DNA from: Tigheibacillus halophilus
Lineage (GTDB): Bacteria; Bacillota; Bacilli; Bacillales; Amphibacillaceae
NCBI RefSeq assembly: GCF_042683165.1
Contig: NZ_JBHUIZ010000005.1
Span: 310,001-374,000, forward strand
Length of the DNA: 64,000 nt
Direction of reading: 5' to 3'
Part shown: positions 24,782-34,322 of the stretch, in pieces
Position numbering within the stretch: position 1 is the stretch's first letter
Layout of the letters: the number at the start of each line of letters is the position of its first letter
The notes under the pieces: model-generated
Told to the model about the DNA's origin: nothing
The model's input: the letters and a program-made list of their open reading frames with translations, nothing else
The model's database searches: none
Program-made: the position numbers and the translations under genes

Positions 24782-24877
24782 CTGATCACCTCGTGCAGCT
24801 TTTGCATCTTTGTAGTATTAAAATCCCCAGTTTTTGTGAATAAATCCCTTGTGCTGATAAATGCCGCGTTACACGGA

Positions 24878-24917
24878 CAAAAGGCCAGGTGTGCATTTTG
24901 GTTGCATCCTGGCCTTC
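24878..24917 (-). terminator. Terminator after the alpha/beta hydrolase gene
   Basis: AAGGCCAGG pairs with CCTGGCCTT with an internal GCA/TGC arm. On the minus strand it ends in CCTTTTG, just after the stop codon of the hydrolase. Confidence 0.75.
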
Positions 24918-24922
24918 GCTTA

Positions 24923-25741
24923 CTATCCCTTCAAAAAATCCTCCATTAAGAAATTGAATCGATCTGCATGCTCCCAAAACATCATATGGCCGCCGAGAAT
25001 TTCAATTTTTGTGTGCGGAAAAATCCGCTGAATATAGGAATTGGCGGTTTCTGCCCAATGTTCAGCCAACACGGTCAACGTCGGTACGGATTCACTTGCT
25101 TTCTTCGCTTCCTCACGATAGTCAGAAAATAATCCAGAAGAAAAAAGATTGGCCGCAATATGATATGGTGTTCTTAAAGACTGCTCGACCAGCCACATAA
25201 GTTCCTCTGGAGTCGTTTCACGCTGAATCATTACCTGCTTCACATAGTTGCTGATGAATGTCCTTTGTCCCTGGGGATTTCGTAAATACGTATGATAGAC
25301 AGCTGCCATGTCATCCAATGTGCCTTCCACCCAATCCCCTTCTTGTGCAGATAAGGATTTGGGCGGCATATCAATCAAGACCAAGGATTTCACATTACTT
25401 GTACCGCACTGTCTGATATACTCCCAAACGGTGAAACAGCCAAAAGACCACCCGGCTAGTGTTGCTTGCTTCACTTCTAATTGTTCAAGTATTTTGGCTA
25501 AATCAGCCCCGTGTGTGACATAGTCATTGCCGTGTGGGGTAATCGTTGACCGCCCATGGCTCCTTGGATCCAACACGATGACCCGGTGTGTTTTAGAAAA
25601 GTACGCTACTTGTTTGGAGAAAACCTCAGTCGTGAAAGTGAAACCAGGTATGAAAATAATGGGCTCTCCTTCACCAACATCCTGGATGAACATCTCCACT
25701 CCTGTGTCGACTTCCAGGTATTTACCGCCCGCTACCACCAT
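24923..25741 (-). CDS. Alpha/beta-fold hydrolase
   Basis: 272 residues from ATG 25741 (AAGGGG about ten bases upstream; the longer frame to 25813 has no site). Core features: oxyanion region IIFIPGFTFTTEVF, strand and turn VIVLDPRSHGRST, nucleophile elbow AGWSFGCF, a cap region around DMAAVYHTYLRN, and the catalytic His in GGHMMFWEHADRF. Similar to the AB hydrolase_1 family (esterases, haloperoxidase-like enzymes). Substrate unknown. Confidence 0.85.
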   Translation of the reverse strand: MVVAGGKYLEVDTGVEMFIQDVGEGEPIIFIPGFTFTTEVFSKQVAYFSKTHRVIVLDPRSHGRSTITPHGNDYVTHGADLAKILEQLEVKQATLAGWSFGCFTVWEYIRQCGTSNVKSLVLIDMPPKSLSAQEGDWVEGTLDDMAAVYHTYLRNPQGQRTFISNYVKQVMIQRETTPEELMWLVEQSLRTPYHIAANLFSSGLFSDYREEAKKASESVPTLTVLAEHWAETANSYIQRIFPHTKIEILGGHMMFWEHADRFNFLMEDFLKG

Positions 25742-25854
25742 AATGCTCAGCCCCTTCAGTTTGCTATATCCATTATATATTCGCGAGAGAACTGTAACAG
25801 AACTGAGCCCCATCTCTAAATAAGGGTTCTTGGGAAATGGCTTACTATAGATAT

Positions 25855-26349
25855 TTAAGAAGAATGAAGCGTAGCATCGAAAGGCAAAGGTCTGGTTGTA
25901 TAGTCCAGTATCCTATGGTTTTGGTAAAAGAAAATATGTTCCAAGCCATAATGGCCACTCAATAGGAGAGGTAAGAATTGTTTTAAGTTGTCGACAACAC
26001 CATGGTTATCCCGGTCCAACACCCAGGTGATTTCTTTCCAATCCAGTATCCCCTCTCTGGTTTTGACCAATGTCGCAGGATGGCAACCAGACGGCAGATC
26101 TGCGAGGAAAACATACATACCGGCATATTCGCCATTACTTTTCCAGATGACGTTTCCCGCATATGTCACTGTAGGAAGCACAATGCCGGTTTCCTCGGAA
26201 ACCTCTCTTAATATGCTTTCTTTGGGAGATTCATTCTTTTCAATTTTGCCGCCCACACCGTTCCACTTCCCCATGTTGGGGCTTTTTTCTCTGTTCAGGA
26301 GCAGTAGCTGATTGCCTCTTTGGATGAAACAAATCGTATATTTTAACAT
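25855..26349 (-). CDS. Nudix hydrolase (MutT/8-oxo-dGTPase-like)
   Basis: 164 residues. A complete Nudix box GGKIEKNESPKESILREVSEETG starts near residue 33 (GX5EX7REUXEEXGU), preceded by GKWNGVGG, which is typical of MutT/YtkD-type nucleotide pyrophosphatases. It likely hydrolyses an oxidised or unwanted nucleotide. A C-terminal tail of about 25 residues follows the domain. The ATG start has an AAAGGAG-like site. Single gene, no operon partner. Confidence 0.88.
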   Translation of the reverse strand: MLKYTICFIQRGNQLLLLNREKSPNMGKWNGVGGKIEKNESPKESILREVSEETGIVLPTVTYAGNVIWKSNGEYAGMYVFLADLPSGCHPATLVKTREGILDWKEITWVLDRDNHGVVDNLKQFLPLLLSGHYGLEHIFFYQNHRILDYTTRPLPFDATLHSS

Positions 26350-26539
26350 GGTAAACTCCTTTGAAATATGGATCAGAAAATGAGATCCTTATAAATAATG
26401 GATGCATTAATTATACATAGTCCAGGAACCGGTCAGCAAATAAGAATGCGGCTGGCCGGCATGATTGCACACAAGAAATATTGAAGGAGACACTTGCATA
26501 GCCTGGACTTCATCTGTATAATAAGTCTAAATTATATAA
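26350..26539. other. Intergenic region before the T-box leader
   Basis: About 190 bp with no gene. It holds the promoters of the divergent Nudix gene and the T-box transcript; I could not choose clear -35/-10 boxes. Confidence 0.4.
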
Positions 26540-26851
26540 CAACAACTGTAAGAAAGACATGGAAGAGGAAAGTAAGTTCTGGCGATTTTTCTAAAGAGAG
26601 CTTCGGAAGCTGAAAAGAAGCGAAAAATGCGGATCTGAAAAATGGCCTTGGAGTTGCGCTGCTGAACATGTCGCCAGTGGGGACATTAGTAGGTTTCGAC
26701 GAGATGGCATCCGTTACACGTGCCAAGTATGCAAGATCCTATAGGATTTGACATACTAATGAAGGCTGTATGTGCGAGCATACAGTGAAATAAGGTGGTA
26801 CCGCGTATATTCAAACCACGTCCTTATCGTAATTGATTAAGGGCGTGGTTT
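26540..26851 (+). promoter_or_regulatory. T-box riboswitch upstream of the SAM hydrolase (DUF62) gene
   Basis: All standard parts are present in order: AGTA of the specifier-loop turn (26571), AGAGAG near the stem I head (26595-26600), the GAA motif with specifier region (26637-26645), a stem II pseudoknot-type GGCATCCGTTA, stem III CTGTATG/CATACAG, and the T-box AAGGTGGTACCGCG (26792-26805). The terminator pairs ACCACGTCCTTA (26815-26826) with TAAGGGCGTGGT (26838-26849) and is followed by a T run. TAAGG of the T-box can pair with CCTTA as antiterminator. The specifier reads AUG (Met) if 26642-26644 is used or AAU (Asn) if spacing is counted as in glyQS. Confidence 0.9.
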
Positions 26852-27000
26852 TTCTTTTGCCGGCAAAAACAGTAGGATGTAACTTGTTTCGATACTGTCC
26901 CGATGCAAGGACACCATTCACTAATGCTTGGAGAATGCCAAGGATCTGCAACGGCCACACTATACTGCAGGAGCCATGAAATAGCTGAGGAGGATGCATA

Positions 27001-27858
27001 ATGAAAAGAAATTTAGTGTTGCAGTCAGATTTCGGTTTAAGTGACGGAGCGGTAAGTGCGATGTATGGCGTTGCCAACACAGTGGACCCTGAGATCAGGA
27101 TTTCTAACCTTACCCACGACATCCCGCAATACAATATTTGGGAAGGGTCTTATCGTTTGTATCAAACGTTTAATTATTGGCCGGAGAAAACGGTATTTGT
27201 ATCTGTAGTGGACCCTGGTGTCGGTACGGACAGATTAAGTGTGGTGGTAAAAACCGCAACTAACCATTATATTGTCACACCGGATAATGGGACATTGACA
27301 CATATTAAGCAGGATATCGGGATTTTGGAGGCAAGGGAAATTGATGAAAGTCTTAATCGTCTGCCGCATTCCGGGGAATCCTATACGTTTCATGGTCGGG
27401 ATGTGTACGCGTATACCGGCGCCCGCCTTGCAGCGAATGTCATTTCTTTTGAGGAAGTGGGACCAGTCGTTGATGTCGATGCGATCATCGAATTGGAAAG
27501 ACCAGTAGCATCAGCGAAGGAAAACGAGGTCTTCGGCAATATCGATATCCTGGATGTCCGTTTTGGAAACCTATGGATGAATATCAGCCGTGAGTTGTTT
27601 CTTGAAGCTGGCGTGGAATATGGAGACTCGCTGGATGTAGTGATTGCTGATAACGCTCACCAGGTATATAAAAATACCATGACATTCGGCCATTCTTTTG
27701 CCGATAGTCGTTTAGGAGAACCACTATTATATGTGAATTCCTTGGACAATGTGGGAGTCGCCCTCAATCAGGGTTCGTTTGCAAGAACATATCATATCCA
27801 GACAGGGGCTGATTGGAAAATAACAATACGAAAACCTGCATGCCTGTCTGGCAATTAA
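27001..27858 (+). CDS. S-adenosyl-L-methionine hydrolase (adenosine-forming), DUF62 family
   Basis: 285 residues of the SAM hydroxide adenosyltransferase family (relatives of fluorinase and chlorinase), which split SAM to adenosine and methionine with water. Visible: LQSDFGLSDGAVSAMYGV at the N terminus (the SAM-binding Asp), DIPQYNIWEGSY, SVVDPGVGTDR, VTPDNGTLTH, FHGRDVYAYTGARLA and the DGDI-like second-domain region. The Asp-Arg-His trio typical of hydrolases is consistent with DPGVGTDR and FHGRD. The start ATG follows GAGGAGG. Expression is controlled by the T-box upstream, so the product is probably made when a specific tRNA, most likely tRNA-Met, is uncharged. Confidence 0.9.
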   Translation: MKRNLVLQSDFGLSDGAVSAMYGVANTVDPEIRISNLTHDIPQYNIWEGSYRLYQTFNYWPEKTVFVSVVDPGVGTDRLSVVVKTATNHYIVTPDNGTLTHIKQDIGILEAREIDESLNRLPHSGESYTFHGRDVYAYTGARLAANVISFEEVGPVVDVDAIIELERPVASAKENEVFGNIDILDVRFGNLWMNISRELFLEAGVEYGDSLDVVIADNAHQVYKNTMTFGHSFADSRLGEPLLYVNSLDNVGVALNQGSFARTYHIQTGADWKITIRKPACLSGN

Positions 27859-27872
27859 GTCTGGCACCAGCC

Positions 27873-29312
27873 TTAAAGCGCTGGTGCTTTTCGATGCTTG
27901 GTTGCTTGCTCGAAGGCATAAGCCAGTTCGAGCAATTGGGGTTCTGCAAATGCCTGACCTGTAAACGTAACACCAACTGGTAAGCCGTCGCTTGTATACC
28001 CTGCGGGAACTGTAATAGAGGGGTAGCCAGCTCTCGCTGCGATATCACATCCGGCATAATTGATAAAAAGCAAGGCGTCCAGATGATGCTCTGACATAGC
28101 CTGATCGATTCCTTCATCCTGAGACAACCTCAGGTCTGCCAATCTGTCCGTTATATACCCCATCTCTGTCAGCGTACCGCTTTTGGCTTCGGATGCCAGC
28201 AATACAGTTTGTCCGTATTTCAGAGCTGAGCCGGCATGCGTGAGATTGTAGTGGATCACATCTGTCAGGGACCGAACAGATTCAGCTGCAGGCAGATTTG
28301 CTAAGTAAGCGTTGACGCCATTTTTGAATTCATGGTGCATAACACTCGACTCTGGGAGATCTGCACAAAGCGAAACGGATTCAATGATGGTGGCACCCAG
28401 AGCTTTCATTTTCTCCATGGCCCTGTTGAAAATGGCTTGCTCTTCTTCGGTAAATGATGCAAGGTATTGCCGGGAGACACCGATCCGTTTATTCTGTAAC
28501 CCTGTTTCCAGCAAGAAAGGAGTGTAATCGGTAATAACGTGGTGATTGGTTAATGTAGCCGGATCGTTTTTGTCAAAACCGGTCAGCGAACCTAACAAAA
28601 TGGCAGCATCTTCTACGGTTTTTGCCATAGGTCCGGGAGTATCCTGGCTGTTTGAAATCGGAATGATACCGCTGCGGCTGATCAGACCGACTGTTGGCTT
28701 GATGCCAACCAATGAATTACGGCTTGCCGGGCTCAAAATAGACCCGCTTGTTTCAGTACCGATTGCCCCGGCGGCAAAACCTGCAGCAATGGCGGCGCCG
28801 GATCCGGAACTGGAACCACCCACATCGAATTTTTCCGGACCATAAGGATTTCTTACCTGCCCGCCGAGCGAACTATAGCCATTAGGCATATTTTCTGCCA
28901 TAAAATTTGCCCATTCCGTTAGATTGGTTTTTCCCAATAATACAGCCCCTGCTTCTCGCAGCTTTTTGGCAACGAAGGCATCTTCTGCCGCATAATGGTT
29001 GGCGATTGCCACGGAACCAGCAGTGGTATGTGTTTTATCCGCTGTATCTATATTATCTTTGAGCAAGATCGGTATACCATGGAGCGGCCCGCGAATAACT
29101 CCGTTTTTTCTCTCCACATCAAGAGCTTCTGCGATATGCAACACATCGGGGTTCAGTTCCAGGACAGCATTTAGTCGTGGACCGGCATCATTATATGCAG
29201 CGATTCGCTCCAAGTACATTTTTGTAAGTTGTTTAGATGTCAGCTCACCAGTTTGCATTGCTTGTTGCATGTCACTGATTGCTGCGGTCTTCATTGTGGA
29301 TTGGAATGACAT
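27873..29312 (-). CDS. Amidase signature family protein
   Basis: 479 residues from ATG 29312, which follows GGAGGTGATACC; the frame is open upstream to 29360 without a site. The Ser-cisSer-Lys triad of the amidase signature family is visible: Lys in ILLKDNIDTADKTHTTAGS, and the two serines in GGSSSGSGAAIAAGFAAGAIGTETSGSI. It resembles stand-alone amidases (indole-acetamide or peptide amide type) rather than GatA, because no gatB or gatC is adjacent. Cytosolic, substrate unknown. Convergent with the SAM hydrolase gene, with only 14 bp between their ends. Confidence 0.88.
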   Translation of the reverse strand: MSFQSTMKTAAISDMQQAMQTGELTSKQLTKMYLERIAAYNDAGPRLNAVLELNPDVLHIAEALDVERKNGVIRGPLHGIPILLKDNIDTADKTHTTAGSVAIANHYAAEDAFVAKKLREAGAVLLGKTNLTEWANFMAENMPNGYSSLGGQVRNPYGPEKFDVGGSSSGSGAAIAAGFAAGAIGTETSGSILSPASRNSLVGIKPTVGLISRSGIIPISNSQDTPGPMAKTVEDAAILLGSLTGFDKNDPATLTNHHVITDYTPFLLETGLQNKRIGVSRQYLASFTEEEQAIFNRAMEKMKALGATIIESVSLCADLPESSVMHHEFKNGVNAYLANLPAAESVRSLTDVIHYNLTHAGSALKYGQTVLLASEAKSGTLTEMGYITDRLADLRLSQDEGIDQAMSEHHLDALLFINYAGCDIAARAGYPSITVPAGYTSDGLPVGVTFTGQAFAEPQLLELAYAFEQATKHRKAPAL

Positions 29313-29451
29313 GGTATCACCTCCGATAAAATTGAATGCTTCTGTGATATATTCTACCATAATATAAGCTTTTGTTTTTTGAAAATTTGAATCTTTAATA
29401 TGTTATGTGATTCATCGCTAAAAAATTGGTTGAAAGTCCAATCTTGAATAA

Positions 29452-29471
29452 TTTGTGAAATGATTCACAAA
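29452..29471 (+). promoter_or_regulatory. Rex-type operator upstream of glycerol dehydrogenase
   Basis: TTTGTGAA-ATGA-TTCACAAA, perfect 8-bp arms. The inner 18 bp fit the known Firmicutes Rex operator pattern TTGTGAA-N4-TTCACAA. It lies 69 bp before the gldA start. Rex represses NADH-consuming fermentation genes at low NADH/NAD ratio. Confidence 0.75.
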
Positions 29472-29539
29472 CCACTTTTCAAATTTGCTGAAAACAGATA
29501 AGATGAATGTGTAACGACTTATCAGAGGAGTGAGGTTAT

Positions 29540-30643
29540 ATGTCAACAATCATATTTAAATCACCTGGTAAATATATTCAGGGAAAAGATGAGCTGAGTA
29601 ACATCGGGTATCATGTAAATGGTATTGGAAAAAAACCACTTGTTCTGTCAGATGAAGTCGTCTGGAACATTACTAGCGATCAAATTATTAACGGCTTGCA
29701 AGCTGAGCAAACTGATTTCCATTACGTTGCATTTAATGGAGAAGCATCATTGAATGAAATAAATCGGGTCATTGCAGAAGGGCAGGATCAACTGGTTGAT
29801 TTTATCATTGGAGTAGGGGGAGGCAAGACATTGGATGCTGCGAAAGCCATCGCAGACGGATTGGATGTCCCCGTTGTCATTGTCCCGACAACTGCTTCTA
29901 CGGATGCTCCCACAAGTGCTCTATCTGTTATTTATAGTGATGAAGGTGTCTTTGAATCTTATAAATTTTATCAGAAAAACCCCGACCTTGTGCTGGTAGA
30001 TACCGCTATTGTGGCAAAAGCACCTGCCCGTTTCTTTTCATCAGGGATTGCGGATGCGATGGCGACTTGGATAGAGGCGAGAGCCACTATAAAAAATAAT
30101 GGCACGGCAATGGCTGGAGGAAAATCGAGTATTGCAGCCAAAGCAATTGCAAGGACATGTGAGGAAACCTTATTCAAATACGGCCTTCCTGCATACAAAG
30201 CTGTCCAAAAAGGACTGGTAACTAAACAAGTAGAAGCAGTTGTAGAGGCGAACACATTACTTTCTGGTTTGGGTTTTGAAAGTGGCGGGTTGGCTGGGGC
30301 GCATGCCATCCATAACGGTTTTACCGTTCTTGATGGAGACATCCACAATTTGACTCATGGTGAAAAAGTAGCATATGGGACACTGGTTCAATTATTGTTG
30401 GAATTGCATGATGAACAGGAAATCCGAAAGTATATCTCTTTTTATAATGCGCTGGATTTACCGACAACATTACAGGCAATGCATTTAGAACAAGCAACTT
30501 ATGAAGATTTGTTAAAAGTTGGGGCAGCAGCTACAAAAGAAGGGGAAACAATGGATAACCTGTCAGTAGATATTACTCCCGAAGATGTGGCGAATGCTAT
30601 ACTGGCTGTTGATCAACTAAGTCAAAATATGAAGCAGCAATAG
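29540..30643 (+). CDS. gldA: Glycerol dehydrogenase (NAD, iron-containing alcohol dehydrogenase superfamily)
   Basis: Oxidises glycerol to dihydroxyacetone with NAD. 367 residues, normal length. NAD-binding GVGGGKTLDAAKA, TTASTDAPTSALSVIYSD, and metal ligands in SGIADAMATWIEA (Asp), GGLAGAHAIHNG (His) and NLTHGEKVAYG (His). Start ATG after GAGGAGTGAGG. The Rex-type operator in front suggests redox control. Together with glpFK near 12-14 kb the strain has both glycerol routes, kinase and dehydrogenase; no dihydroxyacetone kinase genes are in the window. Confidence 0.93.
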   Translation: MSTIIFKSPGKYIQGKDELSNIGYHVNGIGKKPLVLSDEVVWNITSDQIINGLQAEQTDFHYVAFNGEASLNEINRVIAEGQDQLVDFIIGVGGGKTLDAAKAIADGLDVPVVIVPTTASTDAPTSALSVIYSDEGVFESYKFYQKNPDLVLVDTAIVAKAPARFFSSGIADAMATWIEARATIKNNGTAMAGGKSSIAAKAIARTCEETLFKYGLPAYKAVQKGLVTKQVEAVVEANTLLSGLGFESGGLAGAHAIHNGFTVLDGDIHNLTHGEKVAYGTLVQLLLELHDEQEIRKYISFYNALDLPTTLQAMHLEQATYEDLLKVGAAATKEGETMDNLSVDITPEDVANAILAVDQLSQNMKQQ

Positions 30644-30782
30644 TCAGCATTCAGAAAAAGGAATGTGCTTGATAGCATTAACTGGTTATTTAGTAAACGA
30701 AACAAAAAGATCAGCCTTATGTTAAAGTCGATATGACATTTGTAAAGAAGATCATGAAGCAGAAAAATGTATAGCGAAACTT

Positions 30783-30818
30783 GCCTCCACAAAATATTGG
30801 ATAATTGTGGGGGCTTTT
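30783..30818 (+). terminator. Terminator between gldA and the helicase gene
   Basis: GCCTCCACAA pairs with TTGTGGGGGC (10 bp, one G-T), followed by TTTT. It lies 140 bp after the gldA stop. Confidence 0.75.
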
Positions 30819-30884
30819 ATGCCGAGGATAGGACTTTGCGAATCACTGGTCGCAAAACCTATGCAGATGGATGTTTCTCAGGCA

Positions 30885-30913
30885 TTGCAGTAAAATTTCG
30901 CTGGCATTATAAT
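30885..30913 (+). promoter_or_regulatory. Sigma-A-type promoter of the SNF2 helicase gene
   Basis: -35 TTGCAG (30885-30890), a 17-bp spacer and -10 TATAAT (30908-30913), about 100 bp before the start codon. Confidence 0.65.
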
Positions 30914-31011
30914 ACAGTCAGGATCATAAGTTCCGTTTTTGGTGCATCTTATTCAAATGGGACATTCGGAAACGAGCTGGTCATTCATCTGTCGAAAAGG
31001 AGCGGAGTAGC

Positions 31012-34000
31012 GTGGATATGGTTTGGACCCAGGATGAAATAAAAAAAATATGCGGGGCCGTCTCCTTCAAAAAAGGCAATACCTATTATCGGGCAAATAA
31101 AGTTGCATTTGAATATGACAGCCCTGATCGATGTGAGGCAACCGTCTCCGGAACGGAGAATTTCCGAGTCATGATCGAAAGGAAACCCTCCAATAAATTA
31201 GGTGTACATACAGCCTGCAGCTGTCCCGAGCTGGCTTCTGTGAAATATGCATGTCAGCATGTGGCAGCAGTGATGCTCGCTATAACGGCACAACGGCAAA
31301 AGAACATCCCATCGGCTTTGCAAACCAATAGGGTATTATCAGATGGTATGCTGCGTCTCTTTCATGAGCCAGAAAAGTTGCCAAGCGGTTATCAGCGTCA
31401 TTTTGAAAGCAGGCAATTGCTCGAGGTGATGTTTTTTTGCAAACCGGTTTCCATGGATAAGAGGGAGGATATGTTCGGTGTGGAGATGATGATCGGTACA
31501 CACCAGGTACGCAATATCCGGGATTTTTTAGAACATGTGGAAACAAGGATACCAAGTGTCATATCAACTGATTTTACATATGAACCAAGCTTGCACTGTT
31601 TTCAAAATGAAACAGATGATGTGATACAACAGCTGATTCAAGTGGCCAGGGATGAAAAACTCTATCAAGACGCAATGCCACCGCTGGGCCATCCAATCGG
31701 CAGCCATACACTGATTATCCCGCCATCCGCCTGGGAAAAGCTTGTCCCGCTGCTCTCCGAGGCTCCACATGTAAAACTGGTATGCCGGGATAAGATATAT
31801 AGCGGCCTTTGCACGGCAAGTCATCCGCTCCCGTTACAATTCGTTTTTTTCGATACGGTTAACGATACTTATGCACTGGAAATAAAAGGGTTGGAACATA
31901 TCAAGCAGATGCTCGCTTATCATACTGTTATATCCCAAGGAAAATTGATGCAATTGGAAGCGGAAGAAAGCCGACGACTTTCTGAATTGCAGCAAATGCT
32001 TGCCTCTGCTGATTCCAGACATATACCGATTTCTAAAGCCCAAGTACCTTACTTTTTGAAGAAGGTGGTTCCCGGTTTGAAAAAAATGGGGGAGGTGACA
32101 CTGCCTGTCTCCATGACAAACCAGCTGGTGAAAACGCCGTTGAAAGCCAAGCTCTACCTGGACCGTGTGAACAATCGTTTACTGGCCGGCCTGGAATTCC
32201 ATTATGAAGGTGTTGTCTTCAATCCGCTGCAGGAGGAGCCGGTGAGTTTCATGATTGTAAGAGATGAAGCGAAAGAGGAGGCTATTTTACAATCGATGCG
32301 GGACAGCCAATTTACCGAAACGGAATCGGGTTATTATATGCATAATGAAGCATTGGAATATACCTTTTTATACCATCGGCTCCCTGATTTGGAGAAACAG
32401 ATGCAGGTTTACGCGACAACAGCAGTGAGGAACCGGGTTTTAAAAAAGCACGCCCATCCGCGGATTCGGGTAAAATTCAAGAAGGAACGAACTAATTGGC
32501 TGGAATTCACCTTTGATATGGACGGCATCCCCGATCAGCAGGTCAAGGATATTCTGCGAGCATTAGAGGAAAAGAGAAAGTATTATCGTTTAGCAAGCGG
32601 CTCCTTGTTATCACTTGAAACGAGAGAGTTTGAGGAGATCCATCGTTTTTTGCATGCAGCAGGGGCACAGGAAGAGGATGTGGAAAGCGGATTAAATGTC
32701 CCGGTCATCCGCGGATTTCGCCTTCTGGACGCTGCCAATGACGCGGAAGTATTTCAGTTTGAAGATTCGTTCCGTCAGTTTTTAGCAGATTTACAGCAAA
32801 TGGATAGATCGGGATTTGAGGTGCCAAAGAATCTGGATCCTGTATTGCGCGACTATCAAAAACAAGGATACCAATGGATGAAATTCCTTGCCAGTTATGG
32901 GTTCGGAGGAATACTTGCTGATGATATGGGTCTGGGAAAAACATTGCAAAGCATTGCCTTCATCGTTTCCAACCTTTCTGATATTCGAAACAGCAAACAG
33001 CCTGTGCTGATTGTTTGCCCATCCTCGCTAACGTATAACTGGCTGCATGAAATTAGCCGCTTTGCTCCGGATATGAAGGCAGAAGTCATCGATGGAAATC
33101 AGACAGAACGAATCATGCTGCAAAAGAATGCCATGAAAAAAGATGTGATTGTTACCTCTTATCCTTTGCTTCGTGCAGATAGTAGATGGTATGAAAAACA
33201 AAACTTTCATACAGCATTTTTTGATGAGGCCCAGACATTTAAGAATCCAGTTACACAAACAGCTAGGGCAGTGAAAAAGGTTCAGGCAAAGTATCGTTTT
33301 GCCCTTACTGGTACACCAATTGAAAATACATTGGAAGAGTTATGGGCAATTTTTCATGTGGTATTTCCTGAACTGTTTCAAGGATTGCGGGAGTATAGCT
33401 TTCTTCCCAGAAAAAAAATCATTCGCAGAATTCGTCCATTCCTGCTGAGGAGAACAAAGGCAGATGTACTTGCGGAACTGCCTGAAAAAAACAAATCACT
33501 GGAATCTGCGGAATTGCTTCCTGAGCAAAAGAAGCTATATGCTGCTTATCTGGCAAAACTGAGACATGATACATTGAAGCATCTTGATCAAGAGACATTG
33601 CGAAAAAATCGCATTAAAATACTTGCCGGTCTTACACGGCTTCGGCAAATATGCTGCCACCCTGCATTATTTGTAGAAGGCTATCAAGGCCGCTCTGCCA
33701 AATTCGAACAGCTAATGGAGATTTTAGAGGAATCCAGGAATGCGGGCAGAAGGTTGCTTGTCTTTTCCCAGTTCACGGAAATGCTGAAACTGATTGGCAG
33801 AGAGTTGGCCGGTAAAGGAATGTCGTTCTTCTATCTGGATGGCCATACATCTTCCGAAGAGAGGATACAAAGATGCGATCGATTCAATGGCGGGGAACGG
33901 AATATATTTCTTATCTCCTTGAAAGCGGGCGGCACCGGACTCAATTTGACTGGCGCTGATACAGTGATTCTTTATGATAACTGGTGGAATCCTGCCGTCG

Positions 34001-34206
34001 AAGAACAGGCCGCCGACCGGGCGCACCGCATCGGACAGAAGCATGCTGTAGAAGTTATCAAGCTTGTCGCTCGCGGTACAATCGAGGAAAAAATGAATGA
34101 GTTGCAAGAGAAAAAGCGGCATCTGGCAGAGGAAGTGATCGATGCAAAAGAAGTTTCCGAGCAGATGATGACAGAAGAAGACATTCGGGAATTATTGATG
34201 ATATAG
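31012..34206 (+). CDS. SWIM zinc-finger SNF2-type DEAD/DEAH-box helicase
   Basis: 1064 residues. The N-terminal SWIM finger is at about 69-83 (CSCPELA...YACQHVAA, a CxCx(n)CxH pattern). A long middle region is of the bacterial SNF2-associated type. The Rad54/Snf2 ATPase has motif I DDMGLGKTLQS (about 637), DEAQ (about 737), TGTPIENTLEELW, and the C-terminal helicase lobe with FSQFTEML and GGTGLNLTGADTVILYDNWWNP. It ends with DRAHRIGQKHAVEVIKLV. It probably remodels protein-DNA complexes or acts in transcription or repair; bacterial cases are poorly defined. GTG start 31012 with AAGGAG nine bases upstream; an in-frame ATG at 31018 is the alternative. Single gene. Confidence 0.92.
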   Translation: MDMVWTQDEIKKICGAVSFKKGNTYYRANKVAFEYDSPDRCEATVSGTENFRVMIERKPSNKLGVHTACSCPELASVKYACQHVAAVMLAITAQRQKNIPSALQTNRVLSDGMLRLFHEPEKLPSGYQRHFESRQLLEVMFFCKPVSMDKREDMFGVEMMIGTHQVRNIRDFLEHVETRIPSVISTDFTYEPSLHCFQNETDDVIQQLIQVARDEKLYQDAMPPLGHPIGSHTLIIPPSAWEKLVPLLSEAPHVKLVCRDKIYSGLCTASHPLPLQFVFFDTVNDTYALEIKGLEHIKQMLAYHTVISQGKLMQLEAEESRRLSELQQMLASADSRHIPISKAQVPYFLKKVVPGLKKMGEVTLPVSMTNQLVKTPLKAKLYLDRVNNRLLAGLEFHYEGVVFNPLQEEPVSFMIVRDEAKEEAILQSMRDSQFTETESGYYMHNEALEYTFLYHRLPDLEKQMQVYATTAVRNRVLKKHAHPRIRVKFKKERTNWLEFTFDMDGIPDQQVKDILRALEEKRKYYRLASGSLLSLETREFEEIHRFLHAAGAQEEDVESGLNVPVIRGFRLLDAANDAEVFQFEDSFRQFLADLQQMDRSGFEVPKNLDPVLRDYQKQGYQWMKFLASYGFGGILADDMGLGKTLQSIAFIVSNLSDIRNSKQPVLIVCPSSLTYNWLHEISRFAPDMKAEVIDGNQTERIMLQKNAMKKDVIVTSYPLLRADSRWYEKQNFHTAFFDEAQTFKNPVTQTARAVKKVQAKYRFALTGTPIENTLEELWAIFHVVFPELFQGLREYSFLPRKKIIRRIRPFLLRRTKADVLAELPEKNKSLESAELLPEQKKLYAAYLAKLRHDTLKHLDQETLRKNRIKILAGLTRLRQICCHPALFVEGYQGRSAKFEQLMEILEESRNAGRRLLVFSQFTEMLKLIGRELAGKGMSFFYLDGHTSSEERIQRCDRFNGGERNIFLISLKAGGTGLNLTGADTVILYDNWWNPAVEEQAADRAHRIGQKHAVEVIKLVARGTIEEKMNELQEKKRHLAEEVIDAKEVSEQMMTEEDIRELLMI

Positions 34207-34238
34207 GCGGACGCCGGAAATTCTGGCGCCCGCTATTT
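34205..34238 (+). terminator. Probable terminator after the helicase gene
   Basis: GCGGACGCCGG pairs imperfectly with TGGCGCCCGC, followed by TATTTTA immediately after the stop codon. Confidence 0.5.
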
Positions 34239-34322
34239 TACTATTTGTATGAATGTATCTCTTTGTTCCTTTTACAGGTTACTCATGCTCTTTAAAACAA
34301 AGCCGGGGATGTACGTTTCAAT

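Noticed and set aside
30767..31042. 91-residue open frame before the helicase gene
   Set aside because: It contains a strong terminator hairpin and the promoter of the helicase gene, and it lacks a ribosome site.
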